Counted from the first letter of the stretch, positions 1 through 11,359 are shown. The stretch is DNA of 64,000 bases from Agapetus fuscipes (GCA_951799405.1 OX637342.1:3906001-3970000), one strand, 5' to 3'. Notes: a model not told the origin generated them from the letters alone. Made by a program: numbers and translations.

Positions 1-150
1 TTGTCGATAATGGCGGACCTAGCAGGCAACGAGATTATAACCTCTTCATCAACTTGATTGCATATTGAATATCTGTGCAAAATAACAATCCTTTGCTAAA
101 GGAAATGAATATTTATAATGATTTTATTTTTCTTTTATTGTTGTAAATTC

Positions 151-467
151 CTTGACTTATAGGTTGGTATGCGGCTGACCACCCATGCTGTAGAAAATGG
201 TTCACTTTGCCAATGTCACCCCTGTTTCAGGGAAGGCCGGCAGGAGTTGCAGGGTGTATGTCCATTTCAAATTTGGTTTTTATGTTGCAGGTTCACATGT
301 GGCATGCGGCAAGCGCGAACTTGTACGTGTCTGCTTGTGAGAATGCATGTAATGTGAATCCCGAATGTCACATTTAAGCGTCTTTGCAGTGACACACTGT
401 CATAAAAGGCGCTATATAAATTTTGTATTTATGATACATATTATCTTTGCAACTTAGATTAGATTAG
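151..467 (+). repeat. 260-bp dispersed repeat, variant with extra L2-like tail
   Basis: It begins CTTGACTTATAGGTTGGTATG and ends AACTTAGATTAGATTAG. Relative to other copies it carries an extra ~75 nt before the end, with AGTGACACACTGTCATAAAA and GGCGCTATATAAATTTTG. That looks like an L2-type LINE 3' end. Confidence 0.7.
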
Positions 468-3129
468 TATTTTTTTTTGCGGAGGAAAGTGGTGAAGCCT
501 ATGTCTAACAGTGGACAAACGAAGGCTAAAATTATGATGGTTTTTATGAAACTGCCTATTGGTTCCTTAAATATGTACTTTTATTGGACTGAGCACAATT
601 TTATAGACAATTTTTTTTTCTAAAAAACGTCCCAAGACCAGAAAAACATTTTATATGTTTTTAGTTTGCTCGTAGAAACTTCATTCGTGTCACTGAAATT
701 ATTATCAAACGATAACAATATTTTTACTTGTAAACCTAATTCAATTGCGTTTCAATAATTTCAGTTCAATAAATCTTTTGAATCTAACAGTGGTGAGTCA
801 TTCGTCAAAGCATGAAAGTCAGCGAACGAGTTTTAGATATACCTAGCCTCTTTACTGCGTTTCACCATTCAGTCAGCAAGCGCATTTCGCATGTACGATA
901 TTACCATATGGTTTAAACATCAGGTCATAACCTATGCACGGAGTTTAAACTTACTTCAATCACACCTACAAATAATGGAGAGCACGTTAAAGGAAATCAA
1001 ATAAGCTTGCATTTATGGTACAAGCCGTGTAATAAATACAAACATTTTAAAATTATTGCTCAGTGCAGACAGTCGCCTTTAATAATAGGCTTTTGATTTG
1101 CGAGATCCCTTGGTCTGTAGCCAATGTAAACTAAAATATGATCCAATATTCCTACATTGGTATAAATTTCACGGAATATTCTGGCTTTATCTTCACGTGA
1201 AGCTCGTTACAGGGAATGGTTATTATTTTGTTTGCAGGTTTACAAATCACATGTATCCTATTTGATGTAGTTATAGTTTTATTTTTCCTTCATTTTCAAC
1301 CTTTCTCAGTTCACTCCTGGGCGTACCTATCCCTGTTCTACTACATCTATGTATTAGGATATTCTTCCAGGCTCTTTGGCATATTCTAAGTCTGTTGTCG
1401 CTCTTGTTTCTTGTTAATTGTAGTAAAAAGAAAATGTACAATTGTTTTTTTTTTAAGATTAATCCATTGTTTCCTTAAAACGTTATTACTTTCTTTAATG
1501 GCAGTAAGCCGGATCAACTTAAAATACGGATTAAAATACGAATACGAACTGGAGGGGCAAGGTGTAAATTTTGCCCCTCAGGGGGGTATATAAGTACAAA
1601 AAACCAACAAATGGAGAAACTGCAACGTATTCTCCAATGCGAGATATGAAATACATAGATCTAGTGCCTATAGTATTTCCTCTCTCAAACAAAAGCCAAC
1701 CTTCAGTAGGTGGCTTTCAATGTTGGACGACTTTCCCGTACCAAAGAAGCGAAAATCAAAGGACCGCACTCACCTCAATCGTGCTCCTGGTCCAAGATAA
1801 GCTCGTTTTCTCAGGATCCTGTGGTGCTGAGCTCTGTTCACAAACTGCCACACTTGCAAGTTATATGTAAAACAACCACACTCACTCACAGATTTTACGG
1901 TTACATTTCAAATCGGTCGAGAGACATATAAAAACGTGTCTACATGCGAACACGACGGAAGCGGAAGACCTCAATCCATTCCTAGTTTGACGTCGCTCAG
2001 TCAAAAAGTTGATATTGCCATCTTGCGATTTATTTGCACCTTTATTTCAGTTTGTAACAGACCAATATGACAATTCGCTTCTTAGACTAAAAGCGCCCTT
2101 GGAGTGACATTGAGTTACGAAACGGCGCTGAAAAGGAAATCATCATAATCATCATCATCAATTAATTAAATATAAAACAGATGACGCTCAATTGTGCGTC
2201 ACCACGAACAGTTTATGAGAAGAACGGGAAGAATGGGAGAACGAAAGCGATGGATAAGACAGTTGGTAGCGATTGAAAAAAAAAAACAAACGGGTGATGA
2301 TGTCAAATATTTATCTCAAAATTCATTATTGTACCTGAAGACGATCGAGAGATCGAAAACAAAGAAAATAAGCAAGTGAAAATACAACAGTGTTTCATTA
2401 GAATTTTTGGTTCTGTAAAATTTAGTAGAAATCACTTAATTAATCTCGAGCAAATAGAAATCATTATTAGGTACCTACCTTAGCATCTACTTATTTCTAT
2501 AGATTTCATAGACTTATTATTAAACTAACACAGACAAACCAAACAAACAAATCTTGCATATTCATAACAATATGATGTCGCTTTCAATATCCAGTCAGTG
2601 TAAGTGTTTTCGTGTTGTGTTTGCAATATTTTACGACGCCCGTTGACATTTAGATTCCGCGACCTTTCGCTCAACTGCGGACTAAACTATAAAACTGAGA
2701 ATCACTCGACAGCAGTAAAGTCAGAGTTTTTATCCGCATCGTAAAACTACTGTGCCATTCGAGCGCTTCCCAATGCGCTACTCTCATAACAAGGAATCCC
2801 TACTGCAACATAAAGAGATGACTTGCTACCTTGAAAGTAAAACTGAAAAGTGATGATTCACTGATTTGAGAAATAGTTGAAACATTTTATTGTGTGAAAG
2901 TTCTCACAATGAGTGAACTAATTATAAGAAATGCTCATGACAAACGAAACTTCTAAGCTACAGGGTTTTCACACTATGTGTTTTCTCTCGTAGAAAATGG
3001 TGCTTTTATCTGAGAGACCCATGTAAGATTAATACGACGTCACTTATTCAGTTTTAAGGTATCAAATGATCTCTCTCATCTGTTTAAATCCTAGAACTGG
3101 TTTGCAGTGATGTTAATTTTTCTTTTTTA
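468..3129. other. No gene recognised
   Basis: AT-rich sequence. Apart from the LINE-type 3' end at 2084-2170 I see no conserved coding segment or dispersed repeat. Short ORFs here lack family signatures and have intergenic-like composition. Confidence 0.5.
2084..2170 (+). repeat. LINE-type 3' end with (ATC)n tail
   Basis: AAAGCGCCCTTGGAGTGAC, ACGAAACGGCGCTGAAAAG and an ATCATCATCATCA tail. Minus-strand relatives are at 13404-13500 and 61095-61165. This is the format of an L2-type LINE 3' terminus. Confidence 0.5.
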
Positions 3130-3245
3130 AGGAATCTTGTGCGGGAGACTTCATTGATTTCAAATACTCTAGAGGTCTATGACACTTGTTTCAGTGCCGC
3201 AGAGGTGTTGGTGATGAGGCGGTTGATGTCCTGATTTCGTGTCAC
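3130..3245 (-). repeat. PolyA-tailed repeat leading into the minisatellite
   Basis: Minus-strand copy of the family described at 17.15 kb (TTTTTTAAGGAATCTTGTGC, TAGAGGTCTATGACACTTG). It runs straight into the 15-bp minisatellite. Confidence 0.55.
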
Positions 3246-3970
3246 GACAAAATGTCCATCGACAGAATGTCCACCAACACAATGTCCATTGACAACTGTC
3301 CACGCGACAGAATGTCCACCGACAAATGTCCACCGACACAATATCCAGCGACAAAATGTCCACCGACACAATATCCAGCGACAAAATGTCCACCGACACA
3401 ATATCCAGCGACAAAATGCCCACCGACTGTGTCCACCGAGACAATGTTCACCGAGACAATGTCCATTGACAAATGTCCACGCGTCAGAATTTTCACCGAC
3501 AGAATGTCCACTGACAGAATGTTCACCGACACAATGTCCAGCGAAAAAATGTCCACCGATACAATGTCCACCGACACAATGTCCATCGACCCAATGTCCA
3601 CCGAGACAATGTTCACCGAGATAATTTTCACCGAGACAATGTCCAGCGACATGATGCCCCCGCGACAGAATGTCCACGCGACAGAATTTTCACCGACAGA
3701 ATGTCCACTGACAGAATGTTCACCGACACAATGTCCAGCGAAAAAATGTCCACCGATACAATGTCCACCGACACAATGTCCATCGACCCAATGTCCACCG
3801 AGACAATGTTCACCGAGATAATTTTCACCGAGACAATGTCCAGCGACATGATGCCCCCGCGACAGAATGTCCACGCGACAAAATTTCCACGCGACAGAAT
3901 GTCCACGCGACAAAATTTCCACGCGACACGTTGTCCATAGACATTATATCCGCCGACAAAATGTCCACGT
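3240..3970. repeat. 15-bp-unit minisatellite with a 197-bp higher-order repeat
   Basis: About 48 units of a ~15-bp motif like TGTCCACCGACACAA, with variants (GCGACAAAA, GAGACAATGTTCA, CGCGACAGAA). The block starting at ~3485 is repeated almost exactly at 3682, so a 197-bp higher-order unit is duplicated. Because the unit is a multiple of three, long open frames exist on both strands. I read these as by-products and not genes. Confidence 0.9.
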
Positions 3971-4628
3971 GTACGTAAAAATTTACACAAAGATAATCCG
4001 CACATTTTGTCATTACCACGTATACATACCATTGTGTACCGACATTCTCAAATCCATCGTCATATAATCAATACTATTTTCTCACTTAATTTTGAATCCC
4101 TTTGCAGTACTTTTTTTTTCGCATATGTGCGTTCATCTTCCACGCTCTCACTGTGGCAGTTGCAATAGCAGGGCGATTGTAATTATTCCATGCACTTTAT
4201 ACTCCCAATAAATAAGCCGCAGCCTACGCGGGTTTCATATTTTTATTACTTTTATCCAATAACGCCCCCCCCCACAAATTCCCACCTCCTCACCCCTTTC
4301 CATCACATGAATGTTTAACAAACTCACGTATAGTTCGATAATTGACCCAAAAAATGTGACGTTTAAACCGCTGTGTGTGCACATTTTGTCAAAATAAACA
4401 TCATTGCTATTAATCGTACATTGAAGCTTTCACGGCCGGTTCTTGTTGACACAACTCCTTGTGACTCGATGACGTCATTGCCAGCCAATCATATTGCAAG
4501 TACGTGTGGTTCCTTGCCTAGCAATGGCGGCTTGATTTCTCACAGAAAAAACGATAATACTATTCCAAAGACTGGGTTGTTTCTAGTACAGCAGATCCTG
4601 TAAGAAGATCACAGCGACTAGCCAACCG

Positions 4629-4668
4629 CTGATAATGCCCATCGGAGCAATGGGCGAAACTGTCCGGA
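4629..4668 (+). other. Hammerhead-like motif
   Basis: CTGATAATGCCCAT, a 7-nt loop, then ATGGGCGAAAC: the conserved-core pattern with a 6-bp stem between. It is not in an obvious foldback. Confidence 0.35.
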
Positions 4669-4776
4669 AAGAATCAACCAGACCGTGGCTACATAGCCCG
4701 AAAAAAGTGATTGTTGTGTCATCATTGCTATTATTTATCCATCAAACTTGCAGAGATACATTATTCATACCTATCA

Positions 4777-5404
4777 CTTGACTTATAGGTTAGTATGTGA
4801 CTGACCACCCATGCTGTAAAAAAATGGTTCACTTTGCCAATGTCCTCCCTGTTTGAGGGAAGGTCGGCAAAAGTTGCAGGGCTTTTGTTCATTTGAGATT
4901 GGGTCTTTTATATTGTAGATCCACAAGCGGCATGTGTGAGCGCGAAATAATGCGTGTCTGCTTGTAAGGGAATGCATTTAATATGAATCTCAAATGATAC
5001 ATATCTTTGCAACTTAGATATAGATCCCTTGACTTACAGGTTAGTATGTGACTGACCACCCATGCTGTAAAAAAAATATTCACTTTGCCAATGTCCCCCC
5101 TGTTTCAGGGAAGGTCGGTGAAAGTTGCAGGGCTTATGTTTATTTGAGGTTTGGTTTTTGAATTTGCAAGAAGTTGCAAAGATATACACATTTAAAGTTC
5201 ATATTAAATGCATGCCCACAAACAGACACGTGTAAGTTCTCGCTTACCAATGCTGCACGTGTACTTACAACTCTAAAACCAAACCTCAAATGAACGTAAG
5301 CCCAGCAACTTTTGCCGACCTTCTCTGCGACAGGGGTAACATTGGCAAAGTGAACCATTTTTTACAGATTGGCAGGTCAGCCTCATACCACCCTATAAGT
5401 CAAG
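4777..5404. repeat. Three copies of the 260-bp repeat, two meeting tail to tail
   Basis: 4777-5025 (+) is full length. 5027-5160 (+) is cut in the middle. 5170-5404 (-) is nearly full length and faces it, so the truncated plus copy and the minus copy meet at ~5160-5170. Confidence 0.7.
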
Positions 5405-5729
5405 TCCTTCCCCTTCACAAATCTATTTTTTGAATAAAAAAATAAAATAATAAAAAAATAAATAAAAAAACAATATTCTGGAGATTATTTCCCGCACTCT
5501 GCCAAACCACTTCAGGTAACTCAAATCTGCTACATTTGATTCGGCACAAACAATGCTAAATTTATTCGCCGGTTATTTCGGTTGTTCTCCCTTACACGGT
5601 GTAGGCAGCACCAGCCACAGCTGACTCTGCGCCGCATCGGTGGCCCTTAATTGAATCTCGGCCGGGTTGCTATGTAAATATGTGAAATACGAGGACGCCT
5701 CTGCAGGGACGGCCGGGGGATGGTGGAGT

Positions 5730-6125
5730 CGGAACGCAACTAAGCTGCGCATATGGCGTAACTTGTTGCCGCGTTATCCCCGAAGGGTTTCGCGTGTGGC
5801 GAGTGGAACCTATTTATTTTTACAGGTAAAGGTGCTGGCCTCACACCAACCACTTTCAGTTGAACTCGTTGGCATTCAACTGAAAGGTCTTATTGGACTG
5901 TTACTCATTTCTTGTGAAGGCTGAGTAAAACTTGCCGGTATTTATTTTGGGTTTGAAATATACACCGAAACGGGAAATCGCCACTGGTGAACCCCCACTC
6001 GAAATGAATTTTAATTTAAATATTTGTAAAAAAATATAGGTTCCACTCGCCACTTGCGACCCCTTCGAGAACAACGCGGCAAAAATTGAACGTAGTACAC
6101 TGCATGTGCAACTTAGTTGCGTAAA
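5730..6125. repeat. Two body fragments of the second tRNA-SINE family, inverted
   Basis: 5730-5985 matches the body on the minus strand (TCGCGTGTGGCGAGTGGAAC, GTGAAGGCTGAGTAAAACTT). 5985-6125 matches it on the plus strand (GGTTCCACTCGCCACTTGCG). They meet head to head at ~5985. Confidence 0.6.
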
Positions 6126-6354
6126 TTTTTCCATTATGCATTCCTCATTACTAAAAAGTGACAAACTTTTTTTAATATTTTAAAAGTCACGAACCGCTAG
6201 TGATGTGCAATAAATAAAAGTGCACACACAAAAAAAAAACAACGATCCGAATTGAATCAGTCTGTTAAGGTGTACCCTGCAGCGGCCGCACCAGATAAAT
6301 AAATAAATATGCGAGACTGACGGACAGGGTAATGCGAAAACACCCAGAGGTGCG

Positions 6355-6580
6355 AGGCACATCACTAGTCCAAGGCAAACATAGTCTGTAGATGTAAAGT
6401 ACATCACTAGTCCACGGCAAACAAAGTCTGAAAGTCTCTGTGGCACATCACTAGTCTTTAGCAAACATAGTATGTAGATGTAAACTACATCACCAGTCCA
6501 AGGCAAACCAAGTCTGAATGTATACGTGGCACATCACTAGCAAACATAATCCGTAGATGTAAACTACATCATTTGTAAGG
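6355..6580. repeat. Degenerate ~60-bp tandem repeat
   Basis: Repeated CACATCACTAGTCCAAGGCA and CATAGTCTGTAGATGTAAA modules alternate about every 30 bp, making ~60-bp compound units (3-4 copies). A more decayed related block (CATCACTAGGC, TCAAACAAAATCC) is at 7404-7550. Confidence 0.65.
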
Positions 6581-6829
6581 AGAGAACTTAATAGGTATGT
6601 AGGGAAAATAAAGAATACAGGGATTTTTTTTAATATGGAATAGAAAAAAAAGATTCGAGCGACAAGGAGAAAAAAGAGACATGGCTTGCCTGGCTTTAGA
6701 GTCACAGATTTGTGTAAATTATGATTATAAATATTGCTCTGTTATGTAAACATTTTTATGGTGAATAAATTAAAAGGGTGTAATATTTTTTTGGTTGATT
6801 GCCTTTTTTCAAAAGTGCTATTATCTCGC

Positions 6830-7060
6830 GCTGTGAGTTAGTCGTTATAGAAAGCGCCAAATTTCAAGCAAGACTCGATTGCTGTAAGGCTGGATGGACC
6901 TTTGGTGACCGGTCTTTGATAAACTTGTATGATTTTTTCAACTCAGCAAAGAGTATATTTGAGAATATAAATGGTATTTTTTGTGCTCCACAAGGATTCG
7001 AACCCATAGCGCTCCATTTACGAGTGCGAAGCGTTACCACCTAGACTACGGACCGGTCGA
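6830..7060 (-). mobile_element. tRNA-SINE, tail-truncated copy
   Basis: The body and tRNA-like head are present (GGATTCGAACCCATAGCGC; ACCTAGACTACGGACCGGTC). The LINE-like tail is lost. Confidence 0.65.
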
Positions 7061-7102
7061 ATATAGATTAACGCAGGGCGAGTGTATTTTTAAAGTATTC
7101 TA

Positions 7103-7262
7103 CAGCGATTTCTCACTACACGCATTCTGCCCGGTTTGCCTATAAACTGTTTGTTCTATCCATCGACGGGTCAGAAGTTGAAGTGTATGGAGATGTATGC
7201 AAGCTTTCACACAGTTTGTCCGGTGATCCATAGACAATCTGGGCAGAATGCGTTGTGTCTAA
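7103..7262. mobile_element. ~160-bp MITE with CGCATTCTGCCC termini
   Basis: ACACGCATTCTGCCCGGTTTG at the left is mirrored by CAATCTGGGCAGAATGCGTT at the right. Partial relatives with AGTGTATGGAGATGTATG...CACACAGTTTGTC...AATCCATAGAC are at ~13318-13385 and ~14550-14645. Confidence 0.6.
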
Positions 7263-7674
7263 AAAAGCCCTTAAAGATTTCCGTAAGAACGATCTGTTTT
7301 TCTAAAATCTGTTTTTGCAAGAAATGCGTAATACTTTTAAAAAGAAAACATGTTGAACATGGTTTGGTTCAAATGGTGATTGCACCATCTTCTTCTTAAC
7401 ATGTAAAGTCCTTAGTCCTAGTCAAACAAAATCCAGAGGTGCCAAATACTTCACTAGGCCTCGTCAAACAAAATCCGGCCAGGTGTGAATAACATCACTA
7501 GGCTTCTACAAACAAAAAACAAACATCTAGGCGCCAAATACATCCAAAATTATATGGAGTATCTTTTAAACACATATTTTATTTATTAAAAGGGTGATAA
7601 AAATTGGAAACCAAGATGTCTCGCTTTACAATAAAACCACATCGAGTAAATTCTGCACCATTGTGTAAATGGTC

Positions 7675-7945
7675 GATGTTATGGCCGAGGGGGCCAAGTG
7701 GGCTGATCTTTCTAGCGTATTTGAAATAAAATAACGTTGGTTCGATCTCCGCCTGGGTCATTTGACCATAACTTTGACCCTGGTTCAACAGATGTTATTG
7801 GGTAATTAATAATGAATAATTCATTAAAATAAAATAATAATGAATTATTAATTGATGATATTAATACCTGTTTCTGGCCAGGCAGAATAGGTTGGGTTGA
7901 ATTGCATTCCTCTTCACAAATCTATTTTTTTAAATAAAAATAAAA
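7675..7945 (+). mobile_element. Third tRNA-SINE family copy, interrupted
   Basis: The head has GGTTCGATCTCCGCC. The body has GACCCTGGTTCAACAGATG and TGGCCAGGCAGAATAGGTTG, ending CACAAATCTATTTTTT. It is interrupted at ~7800-7870 by an AT-rich inverted segment (AATAATGAATTATTAATT). A further 3' end of this family is at 5405-5440. Confidence 0.6.
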
Positions 7946-7976
7946 TTAAAATAGAAAAATATTGGGAGGATTTTGT

Positions 7977-8233
7977 TTCTTGACTTATAGGTTGATATGC
8001 GGCTGACCACCCATGCTGTAAAAATGGTTCACTTTGCCAATGTCACCCCTGTTACAGGAAAGGACGGCAAGAGTTGCAGGGCAGTTACGTTCATTTGAGA
8101 TTGGGTTTTTATTGTAGGTCCACATGCGGCATGTGTTCGCGCGGAATTATACATGTCTGCTTGTGGGAATGCATTTAATGTAAATCTCAAATGATGTATA
8201 TATTTGCAGCTTATATTAGATTAGATTAGATTT
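7977..8233 (+). repeat. 260-bp dispersed repeat
   Basis: It runs from CTTGACTTATAGGTTGATATG to a TTAGATTAGATTAGATTTAG tail. The same CTGACCACCCATGCTGTAAA and GTTGCAGGGCAGTTACGTTC landmarks are present. Confidence 0.75.
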
Positions 8234-8874
8234 AGACGCGACAACAACCGGACCGGTCCGAGTTATAGTGGCAACAGCACATGCGAGATTTCGCCAGAAC
8301 ATTTTACTTAGAATATTCGAGTAAACATTCACGCAATACAAATACAATTATTTAAGTATCTACATCTAGAGACTTCACAGAAACAACTTATACCAACTCA
8401 CACAGACACACAATTACACATTGGCAACAATATCCAAAATTGGGAATAATCGAAGATTTTTTTTATTCAGAGTATTGGAAATGGAAAAACCAGATCATTA
8501 AGTATAACCAGAAGGTCCGTGATGTTCGATGGACCAAGAAACCATGGACTTTACCGTAAGACCAGCGTCAGATCATTTGCGGCCATCCATGCGTTCCATT
8601 TCATAATTTAATATGAACCGATATTTCAATTCGATGGATGTTTACCGTTCGTGCACCAGTTGCTTGGATCCATGTGAACCAAAAGTGAACAAAAAGAACC
8701 TCGGTTAACAATTCAAGAAATACTACGGACCAAATTAAAAAAAGATTTGAAAAATAATCGGTTCTTTTTTGAATTTCGAAAAAAAAATAAACTCGTGTCC
8801 AGTCGACAGCTAAATCCATATCATATCAGTATCAGAGATGAACATCCTTTTTCGGTTTTTATATCAAACTCAAA

Positions 8875-9275
8875 ATTATAGTACGGGAAAGGCTTTCTAA
8901 GTCTTCGCCAGAAATTAGAATCTGCCGTCTCGGCAACTGGGAAACCCCCACTTCAAGTGAAGTGGTTGCTATAACGCTGGCCTTACCTGAGAATATAAAT
9001 ACTCAATAGGTACCACTCGCTACGTGAGCAATCCTTCAATCTAAAAGAATTTGTATCAATACAATATTTTTGGTAAAATTCCTAATGTAAGTATGACTGC
9101 TTTGCAATTCATCAGTTACGATCCCCTCTCACTTCAATTGAAGTGGTTGGCATGATGCCGACCCCTTACCCTTAAAAATAAATAGGTTCCGAAGCGCCAC
9201 ATGCGACACCTTCGGGGATAATGCAAGCAAGAAGTTGCAATATAATTATGTGTAGCTTAGTTAAACATATGCAAT
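8875..9275 (+). repeat. Two body fragments of the second tRNA-SINE family
   Basis: 8875-9040 and 9118-9275 both carry the GGGAAACCCCCACTTCAAG-like and AATAGGTTCC...CGCCACATGCGAC-like segments of the SINE at 58.3 kb. They are direct repeats separated by ~80 bp. Confidence 0.6.
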
Positions 9276-9303
9276 TATTATTGTTACGATAACGTCGGAC
9301 TTC

Positions 9304-9541
9304 TATAATCTATAATAATCTAAGTTGCAAGGATATATTCATTTAAAGCTTTCAGATGTATGCCCACAAACAAGCACGTGTAGTTTGCGCTTACAAATGC
9401 TGAATGTGTAACTACAAATAAAATTCAAACCTCAAATGAACATAAGCCCTACAACTTTTACCGACCTTCCCTGACACAGGGGTGACATTGACAAAGTGAA
9501 CCATTTTTACAGTATCGGTGGTCAGCCTCATACCAACCTAT
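9304..9541 (-). repeat. 260-bp dispersed repeat
   Basis: Minus-orientation copy with a TATAATCTATAATAATCTAA tail side and TAGGTTGGTATGAGGCTGAC at the head. Confidence 0.75.
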
Positions 9542-9954
9542 TTCAATCTTCTTGTCGTTCTTGAAAACTAAAAATGTATAAGTACCGTAAGCGTATCATT
9601 GCTTACAGTAAAATATGTTTTTTTAACTACATGTATGTTTTCAGCACGGATTAATTATTTTTCTAGATATATTCCGTTTAAAATACAGCTTCTAGAATAA
9701 CGTAACATATTTCTGCGAAACCGCACCCCAACTAGACTGTCGGACAAACGTGCTACAGAACAGTCCACAAGTCAGAAGCTCCAACTATTACTCTAAAGGC
9801 ACAATTTGTACTGTGCAATGTGCGCTCGTTCAGACGAGGATATCGGGTAAGTGATAATTTAAGTAATAAACTTGCAAGTTGCCTAAAATGTTACCCACTT
9901 CAAACATGTGAGAAGTAAATAGGCATATTTAAGGAAAAATACAATAAAACAAAG

Positions 9955-10387
9955 AATAATAATAATAATAATATTAGGATGATTATTTGGTGAGCGCTGT
10001 TTTTGTGTGTATCACACCTCAAGAGCCCTCTGCGAGCTTGGTCGTCGCTGTAGAAAGCGCCAATTCTCAAGCAAGACTCAGTTGTTGTAAGGTTGGATGG
10101 ACCTTTCAGTGACCGGTCTTTGGTAAAGGTTTATGAGTTTTTCAACTCGGGGAAGAGCACATTCGAAATATAAATGGTATATTTTTGTGCTCCGCCGGGA
10201 TCCGAATCCACAACCTTCCATTTACGAGTCCGAAGTGTTGCCACTACGGACTGCGGGCCGGTCCAAGATGCCAACGACACGCGGTGTACCTGAGCGGTAA
10301 CCCATCCAAGTACTATCCGCGCCCAATGTTGCTTAACTTCGGTGATCTATGGGAACCGGTGCTTTCAACATGGTAAACGTCGTTGAC
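9955..10387 (-). mobile_element. SINE with 5S rRNA-like plus tRNA-like head (copy 1)
   Basis: Read on the minus strand. 10387-10270 is a ~118-nt 5S rRNA-like segment; conserved internal-promoter stretches include AAGTTAAGCAACATTGGGC and TAGTACTTGGATGGG, and the ends are complementary (GTCAACGAC / GTCGTTGGC). Next comes a tRNA-like unit (~10265-10185: CCGTAGTGGC A-box area, GGATTCGGATCC B-box). A body follows, then a tail with CTTGAGGTGTGATACACAC and AGCGCTC, ending in (AAT)n. The tail matches the LINE 3' UTR at 20.06-20.1 kb. Confidence 0.85.
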
Positions 10388-10889
10388 TAAAAAATAAAAT
10401 GTCACAGCCTGCATCACGATTTGAACAGTAAATGAGAAAATATTTTTGAGTTACTGTAAAACATACAGGGGGCATTGCAAAGAGTAAAATATTTTTAAGA
10501 AAAGTTTTTAGGATATAAAAATAATGACGACATCAGCTGAAAGAAAATATTGAGTTGCCAAGCGTCATTTATAAGGGCACAGGACTAATGAGCTTTCCTC
10601 AAACATATTTTAATTTATTTACAATCATTTTAAAATAATAGATTGGACGTTAGAATTACGTTTTGTTTGTATGCTTTAACTTTTCAAAACTATTAATAAT
10701 TAATGTAAGATCTAAAACTTAATAATTTATTAAATATCTTGAAAACAGTTTTTCCTCATTTTCTCGAAAATTATTCACATTATCGTAAATAAACTCAACA
10801 TGAATTTGGCTAAATTTAGCAGAGCTCTGTAATCAAACAGAAAAAAATATTTGTAAGGGTTTGGTGGTTTACATAGTGAAAGTCCATTG

Positions 10890-11065
10890 TATATTAATTA
10901 AATAATCAAAGTTTTAATTCACTTTTATATATATATTTTTTTGTCAAGTACTTTCGCCTAAAGCATCATCAGGACCAATGATGCTTTAGGCGATAGTACC
11001 TACTTGACAAAAATAAAAAATATATAAAAGTGAATTAAAAATTTTGATTATTTAATTAATATTAA
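10890..11065. repeat. Foldback palindrome, ~80-bp arms
   Basis: AATTAAATAATCAAAGTTTTAATTC through TTGTCAAGTACTTTCGCC on the left is mirrored on the right down to ATTTTGATTATTTAATTAAT. The centre holds a hammerhead-like motif (CCTGATGATGC...GGCGAAAG on the minus strand). Confidence 0.8.
10944..10978 (-). other. Hammerhead-like motif in a foldback
   Basis: Minus strand: GGTC-CTGATGA-TGCTTTAGGC-GAAA-GTACTT-GAC. GUC before and GAC after the motif can pair as a short stem I, and AGUACU is self-complementary. Confidence 0.4.
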
Positions 11066-11359
11066 TAAACAGAAAAAATATTTTCTAAATAAAACGCCAC
11101 AAAAAAAAAAATACATAAAAACATGCTTTCATCAATCTTTTTTTGTGGTGACATTTTTTTAAGATTTTATGTTTTCTTAAATTAAATCATTTAGATAAAT
11201 AATCAATTAGCATGCTTGATTTTTTTCATTAATGCCACTCTTTTACTAAGACCATAAAGTTTACGATTTTGTTTTTTTTTTAAGTTTAAGGGTTTGTGTA
11301 TTGACATTGTGAAGATTCATTTTAAATTAGCAATGCAAAAATAAAATAATATTTTTCTT

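Noticed and set aside
1..20. Window starts TTGTCGATAA and ends TTATCGACAATAA, which look inverted
   Set aside because: About a 10-bp match 64 kb apart at arbitrary window edges; treated as chance.
3177..3922. Long ORFs on both strands (up to 226 codons)
   Set aside because: They are produced by the 15-bp minisatellite, whose period is a multiple of three. There are no start context, splice or family signatures, and both strands are equally open.
3240..3970. CRISPR-like array
   Set aside because: There are no constant repeats with unique spacers. The unit is a continuous short tandem repeat in a eukaryotic genome.
10270..10387. Candidate 5S rRNA gene
   Set aside because: 5S-like over nearly full length but with many substitutions and fused to a SINE body. 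The same fusion occurs at 31740-31856.
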